A DNA stretch of 64,000 nt from Deinococcus betulae (GCF_020166395.1 NZ_JAIQXU010000008.1:82920-146919), one strand, 5' to 3'. Numbered from the stretch's first letter, positions 28,819-38,286 are shown. Notes: generated from the letters alone by a model not told the origin. Program-made: numbers and translations.

Positions 28819-30840
28819 CTACCGGCTCACAGCTTCAGGCCCCGCCGTAACTTTCTCCGGGGTCAGCCACTGCTCCAGCCAGGCCAGGTATTCGGTCAGG
28901 CGCGTCAGGCGGCGGTCGGGGCGGCCCGAGCGCGACAGCTCGTGGTCCTCGCCGGGAAAGCGCACAAAGCGGGCCGGCACGCCGTGCAGCGTCAGGGCGG
29001 CGTACCACTGTTCGGCCTGCTCGATGGGGCAGCGGTGGTCCAGCACCGAATGCACGATCAGGGTGGGCGTGCGCACGTCTTCGACCCACTGCAGCGGGCT
29101 CATGTCCCACAGCCGCAGGGCGTCGGCGCGGCGGTGAAAATTCAGGCCTAATTCATCGTCCCAGAAGCGCAGGCCGATGTCGCTGGTGCCGCCAAACGAC
29201 AGCAGGTTGCAGATAGAGCGGTCGGTAATCGCCGCTTGAAAGCGGGTGGTGTGTCCGGTCAGCCAGTTGGTCATATAGCCGCCGTAGCTGCCGCCCACGA
29301 CCGCCGTGCGCGTGTCGTCCAGCACTGGAAACGTCGCCAGGCAGCGGTCAAAGAAGCTCAGCAGGTCGTCGGCGTCCACGCTACCCCAGCGGCCATGAAT
29401 GGCGTCTACCCAGGCCTGCCCGTAGCCCACGCTGCCGCGCGGGTTGCTGTAGCACACCCCGTAGCCACGCGCCGCCAGCAGCTGAAATTCGTGCGTAAAG
29501 GCGTGGCCGTAATCCGTGTGAGGGCCGCCGTGAATACTGAGCAGGGCCGGCACCTTTGCCGGGTCTTCGCCGCCGGGCAGCAGCACCCAGCCTTCGCCTT
29601 CCCCCAGCTCGGTGGCAAAGCCCACGTGCTGCGGGGTGCGGGCCGAGAAGGGGAGACGGGCGTGCAGGTCAGTGACCGTCACGCCGTTCAGCTCCACCTC
29701 GGGAAAGCGGTCGGCCCGTTCCCGGATAAGAGCCACGCCGCCGCCCCGCGCCGTGAAGGCGGCAATCACCGCCTGCGGGTCATGGTCGTGGGCGGCCACC
29801 TGCCACTGCCCGGCGCTGTCCTGCGCCGCCGTGAACAGGCCGCAACTGCCGCGCACCGTCGAGGAAAACAGCAGCGTGCGCTCATCCAGCCACACCGGCC
29901 GCTCGGGCAGGGCGCCCACATGGCAGTCACCGCCGACCAGATTGCCCACCGGCGAGTCGTGCCCGGGGTCCAGGCGCTGCGGGTCTCCATTGCCGTCCAG
30001 AGGCAGCAGGTACAGGTGCGCGTGTTCGGTGTTGCCCTGGCCTTCGGAGCGGCCAACCACCACGAAGCGCGCGCCGTCCGGGTGCGGCACCACCGCCTGA
30101 ATGGCCGAGTTCCAGCGCGTGACCTGCCGCGCCTCGCCGCCCAGCGGCAGGTGCCAGACCTCCTGCTGCCACTGCGCGGCATGCAGGTGACTGGCCGCGC
30201 CCACCAGCAGCACGCCGCTGCTGTCTGGCAGCCAGGCGCAGGTGCTGACCTCGACTTCAGGCGCGTACCACTCGTGCAGCTCGCCACTGGCCACGGTCAG
30301 CAGAAAGAGGCGCGCGGCGCGTTCAGGCAGCCAGTCGCGGCCGTTAAAGCGGTAGCGCGGCCGGGTAATGACCCGCGCTTCGCCGCGCTCATCTCGCTTG
30401 TCCTCGTCGTCAGCGGTACTCAGGAAGGCGATGTGCGTGCCGTCAGGACTCCAGGCCACGTCCTGCACCCCGCCCCGCAGGTGAGTGACCTGGCGGGCCT
30501 CGCCGCCCGAAAGGGGCAGCAGGTACAGCTGCGCGCCCCCCTCGCCGGCCTTGCGGGTCAAGGCCAGGGTCTGCCCGTCCGGCGACCAGCGCGGCGACCC
30601 ATCGCGGCCGGGACCGTGCGTCAGGGCGCGGGTTCCGTTCTCGTCTGCCAGCCACACTTGGCCCTTGTAGCGCGGCCGGGCAAAGGCGGGGTCGGCCTTG
30701 TGGGGATCTTCTTCCTCGGTGCGGGTCAGGACGAAGGCCACCCGCTGACCGTCGGGGCTAACCTGCGGGTCCGACGGAAACTGAAGGTGCAGCAAACTGT
30801 CTGGGCCAGGCCGGGCCGAGCTGAGCTGAATCATGGGCAT
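28819..30840 (-). CDS. S9 family peptidase (acylaminoacyl-peptidase-like)
   Basis: A 673-residue protein with no signal peptide. Residues ~20-390 form a WD40-like beta-propeller (SPDGQRVAFVLTR, SPRWSPDGQTLALTRK, DVAWSPDGTHIAFLS). The C-terminal alpha/beta hydrolase has PALLSIHGGPHTDYGHAF (~430-447), the nucleophile GGSYGGYMTNW (~516-526), and the acid and histidine in PTLIVHSVLDHRCPIEQAEQ and FPGEDHELSRSGRP. It removes acylated or short peptides from N-termini in the cytoplasm. Two close ATGs, 30840 and 30834, are possible; TTGACT lies 7 nt before 30834. Divergent from the 63-aa gene at 31102. Confidence 0.92.
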   Translation of the reverse strand: MPMIQLSSARPGPDSLLHLQFPSDPQVSPDGQRVAFVLTRTEEEDPHKADPAFARPRYKGQVWLADENGTRALTHGPGRDGSPRWSPDGQTLALTRKAGEGGAQLYLLPLSGGEARQVTHLRGGVQDVAWSPDGTHIAFLSTADDEDKRDERGEARVITRPRYRFNGRDWLPERAARLFLLTVASGELHEWYAPEVEVSTCAWLPDSSGVLLVGAASHLHAAQWQQEVWHLPLGGEARQVTRWNSAIQAVVPHPDGARFVVVGRSEGQGNTEHAHLYLLPLDGNGDPQRLDPGHDSPVGNLVGGDCHVGALPERPVWLDERTLLFSSTVRGSCGLFTAAQDSAGQWQVAAHDHDPQAVIAAFTARGGGVALIRERADRFPEVELNGVTVTDLHARLPFSARTPQHVGFATELGEGEGWVLLPGGEDPAKVPALLSIHGGPHTDYGHAFTHEFQLLAARGYGVCYSNPRGSVGYGQAWVDAIHGRWGSVDADDLLSFFDRCLATFPVLDDTRTAVVGGSYGGYMTNWLTGHTTRFQAAITDRSICNLLSFGGTSDIGLRFWDDELGLNFHRRADALRLWDMSPLQWVEDVRTPTLIVHSVLDHRCPIEQAEQWYAALTLHGVPARFVRFPGEDHELSRSGRPDRRLTRLTEYLAWLEQWLTPEKVTAGPEAVSR

Positions 30841-31101
30841 CAGTCAAGCACAACCGTTGATCAAGCACGCCGCGCGGCCCACCACTCGATTTCGCTGGAA
30901 ACGCTCCCAGTCGACGTTTGCCCAGAGATTGATGATGACTTTCCCAACGCAGAATGGAAGAAGTCTCCCCATTCCCAGACAGGCTTACCGTAACCTGACT
31001 GTACCGGCCCAATCCGGTCTGTTCCCACCTTTCTGTCTGCTTCCTCACGGCAGATTGTCCGCCGCCGTCCCCAGTCTCTTTCCTGCTTTTGGAGGTTCAC
31101 C

Positions 31102-31293
31102 ATGCAAGAGCTGTCCTGCACCTGGGTTCCCGGCACATTTGACGTCGTTCGTCTGAAATTTGCTGGCCGGACCGTTGAAATGACCAGCACCCGCCTGGCC
31201 CGCCTGTTTGGCAAGCAGGCCATCCATGACCTGTACCTTAAGGGCAGCGCCAAGCTGCGTGTTGATGCCCAGCAAGTCGCCCTGCTGACCTGA
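31102..31293 (+). CDS. Small conserved-looking hypothetical protein (63 aa)
   Basis: GGAGG is 6 nt before ATG 31102, a strong SD in a GC-rich genome where chance SDs in T-rich leaders are uncommon. The 63 residues alternate hydrophobic and polar positions (FDVVRLKFAGRTVEM, LYLKGSAKLRVDAQQVALL), suggesting a small beta-rich fold. There is no signal, cysteine pair or known motif beyond one Cys. I do not recognise it. It has a long leader (about 260 nt to the divergent S9 start) and stands alone. Confidence 0.6.
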   Translation: MQELSCTWVPGTFDVVRLKFAGRTVEMTSTRLARLFGKQAIHDLYLKGSAKLRVDAQQVALLT

Positions 31294-31367
31294 GCCGGCA
31301 AAGACAGGTCCGCGCGCCCCGCCCCTTTGCCGGCGGGGCGTCCGCATTTGCCGCTAGCATGACGGGC

Positions 31368-32462
31368 ATGACCCCTGACTTGGGCGCCCTTCAGGCTGAC
31401 CTGCGCCGCCTGGCCGAGATTGAATCGCCCTCTGGAGACGTTGAGGGTATTGAACGTGTGATGGACGTGGTCGAGGGGTGGGCCCGCGACCTGGGCGCTC
31501 AGGTGACGCACCTGAGCGGCGGCACCCGCACCTTCGAGCTGGGGGTGGACGGCGCCGCCCCGCCGCTGCTGGTGCTCACGCACGCCGATACCGTGTGGCC
31601 GCGCGGCACCCTGGAGCAGATGCCGCTGCGTGTGGACGGCGAGCGGCTTTACGGCCCCGGCACCTACGACATGAAGGCCGGCATCGTGGGCCTCATTCAT
31701 GCCCTGAGGGCGCTGGAGCTTCAGTGGCCACGCGGCGGCGTACGGGTACTCCTCTCGCCCGACGAGGAAACTGGCAGTGAGAGCAGCCGCGCCTACATTG
31801 AGGCGGCGGCCCGGACCAGCCGCGCGGCGCTGATCGTGGAGCCGCCGGTGGCCGACACCCACGCCCTCAAGACTGGGCGCAAGGGTACTGGCACTTTCAC
31901 CCTGACCCTGACCGGCATTGCCAGCCACGCAGGCAACAAGCCCGACGAAGGGGCTAGCGCCATCGCCGCCGGGGCAGAAGCCGTGCTGGCGCTGCACGCC
32001 CTGGCTCGCCCGGAGGCCGGCACGACGGTCAGTGTGGGCCTCATCGGTGGGGGCAGCGCCGTGAATGTCATTCCTGCTCACTGCACCCTGCACGCCGATT
32101 TGCGTGTGTCCACCCTGGCCGAGGCCGAGCGGGTGGAAGCCGCCGTCCTGGCCTGGCGCCCCAAGGACCCGCGCGTGACGGTTGAGGTGTCCGGTGGCCT
32201 GAACCGCCCGCCCTTTGAAGAAGGCCCGGCCACCCTGGCCCTGTACGAACAGGCGCGCGGCGTGGCCCAGACGCTGGGCTTCGAGTTGGGCCGGGCCGTG
32301 GTAGGAGGCGGGAGCGACGGCAATTTCACGGCGCCCCTGACTCCCACCCTGGACGGCCTGGGGGCACCTGGCGACGGTGCCCACGCTGCCCACGAGCATG
32401 TGCGCCTGGACCGCTGGCCCAGCCACGTTCAGCTGCTGACCGAGTTGCTCAGGACGTTTTAG
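31368..32462 (+). CDS. M20 family metallopeptidase (carboxypeptidase G2-like)
   Basis: A 364-residue zinc exopeptidase. Metal ligands in order: THADTVWPRG (His, Asp), YDMKAGIVG (bridging Asp), DEETGSESS (Glu-Glu, catalytic base then ligand), and a late HAAHEHVRLD (His). The dimerisation insert is GRKGTGTFTLTLTGIASHAGNKPDEGASAI. This arrangement matches glutamate carboxypeptidase/CPG2-type enzymes that remove C-terminal Glu or cleave small dipeptides. ATG 31368 is preferred to the ATG at 31359, because TAGCAT lies 7 nt before it. There is no signal peptide, so it is probably cytoplasmic. Confidence 0.9.
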   Translation: MTPDLGALQADLRRLAEIESPSGDVEGIERVMDVVEGWARDLGAQVTHLSGGTRTFELGVDGAAPPLLVLTHADTVWPRGTLEQMPLRVDGERLYGPGTYDMKAGIVGLIHALRALELQWPRGGVRVLLSPDEETGSESSRAYIEAAARTSRAALIVEPPVADTHALKTGRKGTGTFTLTLTGIASHAGNKPDEGASAIAAGAEAVLALHALARPEAGTTVSVGLIGGGSAVNVIPAHCTLHADLRVSTLAEAERVEAAVLAWRPKDPRVTVEVSGGLNRPPFEEGPATLALYEQARGVAQTLGFELGRAVVGGGSDGNFTAPLTPTLDGLGAPGDGAHAAHEHVRLDRWPSHVQLLTELLRTF

Positions 32463-32940
32463 AAGCCAGAAGAGGGTGTAGGTGTCCAAGGTGAACTAGC
32501 AGGGGCTTGACGGGTTCTCTTTCGCCGCTGATGGACTTGTGGGTGGCTGCTTCTTTGAATATGAATTGGGGAAGCCCAGAAAACAGCTTGGTAGATGAAT
32601 GGCCGACGCCTCTAGTGGATGACCAAAGGCATGACTGGGTCTATTGTTCCGCGATGATGAGAGTGTTTTAGGCCGTCGTAGACCGAGAATTACCATTCCC
32701 AGTCGGCCGCACTTTTGCCCTGCTCAATCCTGTGGTCGTGCACTAGCTGGCCGGCCGTCTCACAGCTGTAGGAAAGAGACCTACTAATACGGACTCCCAT
32801 TGAATCGTCTGCATCAAAGATGAACTCTGAGAGGAGCGAGATAGAGAGGGTTCCGGGCGTGGAATTTACACAACAGTTCTTTCCTGATTTGTAAACGGAA
32901 CAGACGGACTCCGTATAGAGCCGCCTCTCCTTTTCTCCGG
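32463..32940. other. Gene-free interval between convergent M20 and GGDEF/EAL genes
   Basis: 478 nt, AT-richer than its neighbours, with no supported gene. Frames here (for example 32496-32696 minus) lack an SD, a TANNNT start and any recognisable domain. It holds copy B of the intergenic repeat (32785-32914). I see no clear terminator for either flanking gene. Confidence 0.6.
32785..32914 (-). repeat. Intergenic repeat rich in GGA(G/T)TCCG motifs, copy B
   Basis: Bounded by two direct copies of ACGGACTCC (32789-32797 and 32904-32912). Read on the minus strand, its end CGATTCAAT-nn-GAGTCCGT matches copy A at 15266-15284 in 17 of 19 positions. An internal TCTCGCTC...CAGAG block and a TCTGTTCC block also recur in copy A in the same order. 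Confidence 0.65.
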
Positions 32941-34836
32941 TCAGGCGCCTTCTGGTTGAGCGGTGCGGGGGGCGGCCAGCAGCGCTGACAGTTCCGGCGC
33001 GGTGATGGGGCGGCACAGCCCGTGTCCCTGGCCCAGGGGGCACCCCAATTCACGCAGGGCGCTGAGGTGGGCGGGGGTCTCGATGCCCTCGGCCGTCAGG
33101 TCGGCGCGCATGTTCCGGGCGATCTCCAGGGCGGCGCGCGTCAGGGCGTGGACAAAAGAGCCGGCCTGGTCGCTCGTCAGGTCCGCCGTGAGCGAGCGGT
33201 CCAGTTTCATGCCAGTAATGGGCATGGTGCGCAGCCGCGCCAGGTTGGAATAGCCCGAGCCAAAATCATCAATGCTGACCCGCACGCCCAGGTCACGCAG
33301 CTCCTGCAAGGTGGCGGCGGCGCGGTCGTCCTCGTACAGGACAGCAGTTTCGGTTAACTCCAGCTCCAGGTGATAAGGGGGGAGGCCTGTGTCGTGCAGG
33401 GCGCCGCGCACGGTGGCGCCAAATTCGGGATGCAGCAGCTGCACTGGGCTGACATTCACGCTCACCACCAGTCCCGGCCAGCCCAGCGCCGAGCGGCAGG
33501 CGGCGCGCAGCACCCACTCGCCCACCGGTACAATCAGGCCCACGCGCTCAGCCACTGGAATAAATTCGGCCGGCGACACTTGCCCCAGCGCAGGGTGGCT
33601 CCAGCGCAGCAGCGCCTCGGCCTTGACGGGCGTGAGGTCCCGCAGGCGGTACACCGGCTGAAAACGCAGCGACAGTTCCCGCCGCGCCAGCGCGTGCCCC
33701 AGGTCGCGGGCCAGGACCTGAAAGCGCTCGGTGGCCGCGTCCTGCTCGGGGTGGTAGCGCCGCACCTGGCGCCGCCCGGCCCGCTTGACCGCGTACATGG
33801 CGCTGTCGGCGTGGCGCAGCAGGTCGTCGGGCTGGGCGGCGTCGTCGGGATACAGGCTGATGCCGATGCTGACCGTGGTGTCCACCCCGATGCGCAGGCT
33901 GGGCAGCACAGGTGTCTGAAGAAGGCGCTGGGCCGTGTCCTGGGCCGCCCTGTGGTCAGCCCCCGGCAGCACCACCACGAACTCGTCCCCACTGAGGCGG
34001 TACACCTGGGCGTCCGCGCCCGCCAGGCGCTGCAGTTCGGCGGCCAGGCCCCGCAGCAGGTCGTCGCCTGCGGCGTGGCCCAGCGTGTCGTTGACGACCT
34101 TGAAGGCGTCCACATCCACAAACAGCACCGCAAAGGGTGCGCCAACCTCGTCCGACAGGCGGCGCAGCTCCTCGTGCAGGCGCACGCGGCCCGGCAGGCC
34201 AGTCAGCAGGTCGGTGTACACCAGCGACTGCAAGACGCGCTGCTCGCCGTGCAGGCGGCCCAGCGCGTCGTTGCGCTGCATGAAAAAAGACGCGCCGTAC
34301 AGACTGACGGCCGCCGCCAGGTTGATTTGCAGCAGGGCCAGCGGTAGGTCCGGCGTCAGGGGCTGCCCCTGGGCCAGGGGCCACAGCACCAGAGAGGCGC
34401 TCACGCCAGCTGTCACCCACAGCAGCGCCCCCAGCAGGCGGCGAACCTCGCGCGCCAGGTCGGTCAGCATGGTCCAGGTGATGACAGTGGGCAGCCACAC
34501 CAGGGTTTCCAGAACCTCCAGCACCTGCGCCCGCTGACCCCCCAAGGTCAGGCCCAGCAGCAGCAGCTTGGCATTTAAAAACAGCCCGCTGCCCGCTGTA
34601 ATCAGCAGTGTCAGTTGCCGGATGGACGCCCAGCCGCGCAGCACCGCCACCCAGCAGACGACCAGCATGGCGCTCATGACCCCGTACAGCGGAGGGTCGT
34701 AGGTGGTGTCCCAGGTGTCGCCGCGCGAGAACAGCAGTGCCGCCACGATAGACAGCTGGACTGCCGGCAGGCCCAGCAGCAACATGCGCCGCCACGCGCT
34801 CCGCAGGTCCTGGGTGATGGACGCGCCCGGCTCCAT
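32941..34836 (-). CDS. Membrane-bound GGDEF/EAL bifunctional cyclic-di-GMP protein
   Basis: 631 residues. About six hydrophobic segments occupy residues ~15-195. The GGDEF domain (~200-365) has DLLTGLPGR, VDVDAFKVVNDTLGHAAGD and the active-site loop RLSGDEF, with Ser in place of the first Gly. The EAL domain (~375-620) keeps all phosphodiesterase landmarks: EALLRW, NVSPVQL, ELTET, DDFGSGYSNL, KLDRS, EGIET and a GHGLCRP-type end. The protein probably degrades c-di-GMP; synthesis is possible because SGDEF loops can be active. TAGGGT is 7 nt before ATG 34836 and AGGAGGT abuts it, so the start is firm though the initiation mode is not. Confidence 0.92.
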   Translation of the reverse strand: MEPGASITQDLRSAWRRMLLLGLPAVQLSIVAALLFSRGDTWDTTYDPPLYGVMSAMLVVCWVAVLRGWASIRQLTLLITAGSGLFLNAKLLLLGLTLGGQRAQVLEVLETLVWLPTVITWTMLTDLAREVRRLLGALLWVTAGVSASLVLWPLAQGQPLTPDLPLALLQINLAAAVSLYGASFFMQRNDALGRLHGEQRVLQSLVYTDLLTGLPGRVRLHEELRRLSDEVGAPFAVLFVDVDAFKVVNDTLGHAAGDDLLRGLAAELQRLAGADAQVYRLSGDEFVVVLPGADHRAAQDTAQRLLQTPVLPSLRIGVDTTVSIGISLYPDDAAQPDDLLRHADSAMYAVKRAGRRQVRRYHPEQDAATERFQVLARDLGHALARRELSLRFQPVYRLRDLTPVKAEALLRWSHPALGQVSPAEFIPVAERVGLIVPVGEWVLRAACRSALGWPGLVVSVNVSPVQLLHPEFGATVRGALHDTGLPPYHLELELTETAVLYEDDRAAATLQELRDLGVRVSIDDFGSGYSNLARLRTMPITGMKLDRSLTADLTSDQAGSFVHALTRAALEIARNMRADLTAEGIETPAHLSALRELGCPLGQGHGLCRPITAPELSALLAAPRTAQPEGA

Positions 34837-34924
34837 ACCTCCTACCCTACCGCGCAGCGCCCGCAGGGTTCACAGGCTGTCTGGGGGGTATTCTGCGCGG
34901 GCGCCCGCCGCCCCGGAGGACTCC

Positions 34925-35218
34925 ATGTTCAGCCTGTTCCGCAAGCCCAAGCCCAGCCCCTACGTGAAACAGGACAGTCCCCAGGTGTTCCGGGTGCGTG
35001 TCAGAACCCGGCCTCATGGCGAACTCGTGGAGTTCCGCTTTACCAAGGGCGCCCACATCGGCGCTGACGAGGGCGGCTTTCTGTTTCGCAAGCCGGTGGT
35101 GTCCCCACAGCACTTGGACCGGGGCGAGTTGCTGGTCCGCTTTGACCGCGCCTACCGCGTCACCGCTACTGAAGGCGAGAATCTGGACTTTGTGCCGGTC
35201 AGCGAGTGGGAAGACTAG
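34925..35218 (+). CDS. Hypothetical protein (97 aa)
   Basis: GGAGGA is 5 nt before ATG 34925; the frame is open upstream to 34703 but that part is a shadow of the GGDEF/EAL promoter region. The protein is small and basic at its N-terminus (MFSLFRKPKPSPYVKQD), then beta-rich (VFRVRVRTRPHGELVEFRFTKG, ELLVRFDRAYRVTATEG). No signal or known domain. TATTCT upstream (about 34890) could be the -10. It is divergent from the c-di-GMP gene with a ~90-nt shared control region, which may mean shared regulation. Confidence 0.65.
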   Translation: MFSLFRKPKPSPYVKQDSPQVFRVRVRTRPHGELVEFRFTKGAHIGADEGGFLFRKPVVSPQHLDRGELLVRFDRAYRVTATEGENLDFVPVSEWED

Positions 35219-35350
35219 AGACAGACACTGACCTCAGAACCGTCCAAGCAGCTTGAGAGAAGAGGCTCCAGAGCGAGCGTCAAAGCAGGCGGATGGACGT
35301 GGACCTCCCAGTCCTGTCCGGGGAGGTGACCGTGGCCGACACCCTCCGGT

Positions 35351-36028
<678 letters not shown>

Positions 36029-36088
36029 GCCCCGCAGGGTAGCGCACGGGTTTTAAGGCGGAAGCGGGTTGCCGGGCAGTTCCGACGC

Positions 36089-36184
36089 CTAGTGTTTTGA
36101 ACGCTTGGGCCGCGCCGGGCCGCCCTGCCAGGCCGCCAGCATGAGCGACACGATGATGACCATCAAAGCCAGCAGCAATTCCAT
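36089..36184 (-). CDS. Candidate 31-residue single-span membrane protein
   Basis: ATG 36184 has GGGAGA 7 nt upstream on the minus strand. The peptide is one hydrophobic helix, ELLLALMVIIVSLMLAAW, followed by a positively charged tail (ARPKRSKH). Membrane span plus basic end would place the C-terminus inside. It lies in the gap between the PIG-L and EVE genes. No family recognised; too short for standard gene finders. Confidence 0.5.
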   Translation of the reverse strand: MELLLALMVIIVSLMLAAWQGGPARPKRSKH

Positions 36185-36308
36185 ACGGCATTCTCCCTTT
36201 CTTTATCTGACGTTCATGTGACAGTGACCCGGTCACTTGTGCGAAACGTCTCAACATCAGATGAATTGTGGCTAAACGCCTGAACTGTACGCCTGCCCTG
36301 GCCTGTTT

Positions 36309-36806
36309 TCAAAGACCGGCGGTCAGTAAGAGGTATTCGGCGCCCTCCGGCGCCAGGCCAGAGGTCAGCAGCACGCTGTGCCACTGCTCGGCTGTGACCG
36401 GCAGCACACTGAGGCGCGAGCCTTTGCCGGTCAGCAGAGACCCGGCCCACTCGGGCAGGGCGCGCAACTCGTCCAGCGTGACCACGCGGGGCAAGGCCTG
36501 CACTGGGGCCACCTCGACCATGCTCCAGCGCGGGGCCTCTGGGGTGCTTTTGGGGTCAAAGTAGAGGCTGCTGGCCTCAAATTGCAGGTTGTCGGTGTGG
36601 GCGGCGCGCACCACCCGCGCCACGCCGGCCACGCCGGGGGGTTTGGCGTTGGAGTGATAAAAGAGACACAGATCGCCCTCGGCCATTTCGCGCAGAAAAT
36701 TGCGGGCCTGATAGTTGCGCACGCCGTTCCAGGGTTCGCGTCCGGCGCGCTCTAGATCGGGGTAACCAAAGACGTCAGGTTCAGATTTCAGCAGCCAGTA
36801 CCGCAT
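36309..36806 (-). CDS. EVE domain-containing protein (THYN1-like)
   Basis: A 165-residue EVE (PUA-like) protein. The opening YWLLKSEPDVFGYPDL is the domain's signature, followed by WNGVRNYQARNFLREMAEGDLCLFYHSN (~26-53) and the aromatic-rich FDPKSTPEAPRWSMVEVAP. EVE domains bind modified bases such as 5-methylcytosine or modified adenine in DNA or RNA. There is no restriction or toxin partner here, so a housekeeping RNA/DNA-binding role is more likely. TACCCT lies 7 nt before ATG 36806. Confidence 0.9.
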   Translation of the reverse strand: MRYWLLKSEPDVFGYPDLERAGREPWNGVRNYQARNFLREMAEGDLCLFYHSNAKPPGVAGVARVVRAAHTDNLQFEASSLYFDPKSTPEAPRWSMVEVAPVQALPRVVTLDELRALPEWAGSLLTGKGSRLSVLPVTAEQWHSVLLTSGLAPEGAEYLLLTAGL

Positions 36807-36831
36807 ACCCCTCAGGGTAGGGGAGCGCGGC

Positions 36832-37902
36832 TCAGGGCACGGCGGGCGGTAGGGGGGGCAGCGGTTCGCGCTCGGTGGACAGCCGGATCAGGCCAGGGCG
36901 CTCCGAGGAGCCGTCCCACGCCCCCGCTGTCCTGTTGAGCGGCATGACGGCGACGTAACTCCCACGCGCCTGGGTGCTGTACCCCCCAACAGGCAGGCCA
37001 GAAGCATCGGGGTCAGCCTGCGGATCAACAACCAGGCGGGCCAGGACCGTCCATTCGTTCAGGTGAAGGGGCTGGTGGCCGGTGAGCACCGCATTCTCTC
37101 CATCGGGCCTGACCACAGTCCGGAAGAGATTGCCCCGTTCACGCAGGCGCACCCTCGGATCGTCACAGGCCTCTGTGGACGCACTCACGGCGCCGCCACT
37201 CAGGTGGGCGCCGGTGTTCCAGAAAGGAGAGGGCCAGGGGCGCTCTGCTGCGTAGAGCCTGGCCTGCGGCTGCCCCTCGCAAGTCAGGCGCTGTGTGGTC
37301 AGGAGGAGGCGAAGCTGGTCGCGGTAACTGCCTGGAATGCGGCCCCGGATGTTCTGAGCAGTCACTTTGGCGGCGGGATAGGTGTTGACCATCAGGTTGT
37401 CCTGACGGCCCCCAGCTGACCCGGAGAGGTGGACGAAGATGACCGACTGTGTGCCCTTCGGTAAGGTCAGGGTCACGGCCTGATAAATGCCCCGCGGAGC
37501 ATCCGAAGCGGCGAAAAGAGCGGCAACATCCTGCTGATTGACAGCCTCAAACCGCGCGCCTTCACGTGGGGGCAGCCACTCCCGGTAGCTCACCCAGCCC
37601 AGGCCGCTCAGCAGCAGCGCGCCCAGGGTCAGCCAGCCGGCGCGGTGCGTGAAGGCGTGGCCCAGAAAGCCCCGGTTGACCGGCTGTGGGTCACCCATCG
37701 CCCGCACCGCCAGAAACTCGGCTTCCTCACGGGAAAAGCCCTGGGCCTGATGTTCGGCCACGCGGCCCAGCAGGTGCGTGCGGAGTTCGGCGGCGGCGTC
37801 CAGGCGCTCGGCGGCGGGCAGGCCACGGGTAGCGCGGCGCAGGTAGCCTTCCAGGGTCAGGGCGGCGCGGCGCGCCAGGCGGGGTGTGCGGGCGGCCCTC
37901 AT
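36832..37902 (-). CDS. Membrane protein with N-terminal HAAS-type signalling domain
   Basis: A 356-residue protein coupled to the PadR gene (start ATG 37902 overlaps its stop as ATGA). Residues ~10-90 are helical (LEGYLRRATRGLPAAERLDAAAELRTHLLGRVAEHQAQGFSREEAEFLAVRAMGDP, in parts), matching the HAAS/permease-prefix domain that accompanies PadR regulators. A single membrane span follows (WLTLGALLLSGLGWVSY, ~101-117), then a ~230-residue external domain (VTLTLPKGTQSVIFVHL) with two cysteines and a proline-rich end. The external part is not recognised. It probably senses or responds to an envelope cue. Confidence 0.7.
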   Translation of the reverse strand: MRAARTPRLARRAALTLEGYLRRATRGLPAAERLDAAAELRTHLLGRVAEHQAQGFSREEAEFLAVRAMGDPQPVNRGFLGHAFTHRAGWLTLGALLLSGLGWVSYREWLPPREGARFEAVNQQDVAALFAASDAPRGIYQAVTLTLPKGTQSVIFVHLSGSAGGRQDNLMVNTYPAAKVTAQNIRGRIPGSYRDQLRLLLTTQRLTCEGQPQARLYAAERPWPSPFWNTGAHLSGGAVSASTEACDDPRVRLRERGNLFRTVVRPDGENAVLTGHQPLHLNEWTVLARLVVDPQADPDASGLPVGGYSTQARGSYVAVMPLNRTAGAWDGSSERPGLIRLSTEREPLPPLPPAVP

Positions 37903-38228
37903 GCCAGCCGCCCCAGCAGCAGGGCGTCCAGCGCGCCGCGCAGGGTCTGCCACTCCTGGCGCTTGGCGTGCAGGGCGCGCCGGCCATCTTCGGTCAGGCG
38001 GTAGACCTTACGCGGCGCCCCGCCCCGGTCGCTGGGCTGCCATTCGCTCTGGACCCAGCCCGCTTTTACCAGGCGGTGCAGCGCCGGGTAGAGGCTGCCT
38101 TCTTTCAGATCGAACAAGCCGCCGCTGCGCCCGTTGACGTGTTTCAGAATGTCCAGGCCGTAGCGCGGCTGATCTTGCAAAGCGGCCAGCAGGGCCAGGT
38201 CAAGCGTGCCAGATTTCAGTGGGTTCAT
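37899..38228 (-). CDS. PadR family transcriptional regulator
   Basis: A 109-residue winged-helix repressor: LDLALLAALQDQPRYGLDILKHVNGRSGGLFDLKEGSLYPALHRLVKAGWVQSEW (in parts) is the PadR signature, followed by a short C-terminal dimerisation helix. GGAGGT is 5 nt before ATG 38228. It is the first gene of a two-gene operon with a HAAS-type membrane protein. A consensus promoter with an overlapping palindrome lies directly upstream, so negative autoregulation is likely. The ligand is unknown. Confidence 0.92.
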   Translation of the reverse strand: MNPLKSGTLDLALLAALQDQPRYGLDILKHVNGRSGGLFDLKEGSLYPALHRLVKAGWVQSEWQPSDRGGAPRKVYRLTEDGRRALHAKRQEWQTLRGALDALLLGRLA

Positions 38229-38247
38229 CAGGGACCTCCCGCAGTCT

Positions 38248-38286
38248 CTTGCACTGCAAGGTAGTAGGCGTTCACTATCTTGTCAA
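38248..38286 (-). promoter_or_regulatory. PadR-operon promoter with overlapping operator palindrome
   Basis: On the minus strand TTGACA (38281-38286), 17 nt, TACCTT (38258-38263). A perfect palindrome CTTGCA-n-TGCAAG (38248-38260) covers the end of the -10 and the likely transcription start. A second imperfect repeat, TAGT...ACTA, lies in the spacer. This position suits a repressor that blocks open-complex formation. Confidence 0.75.
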
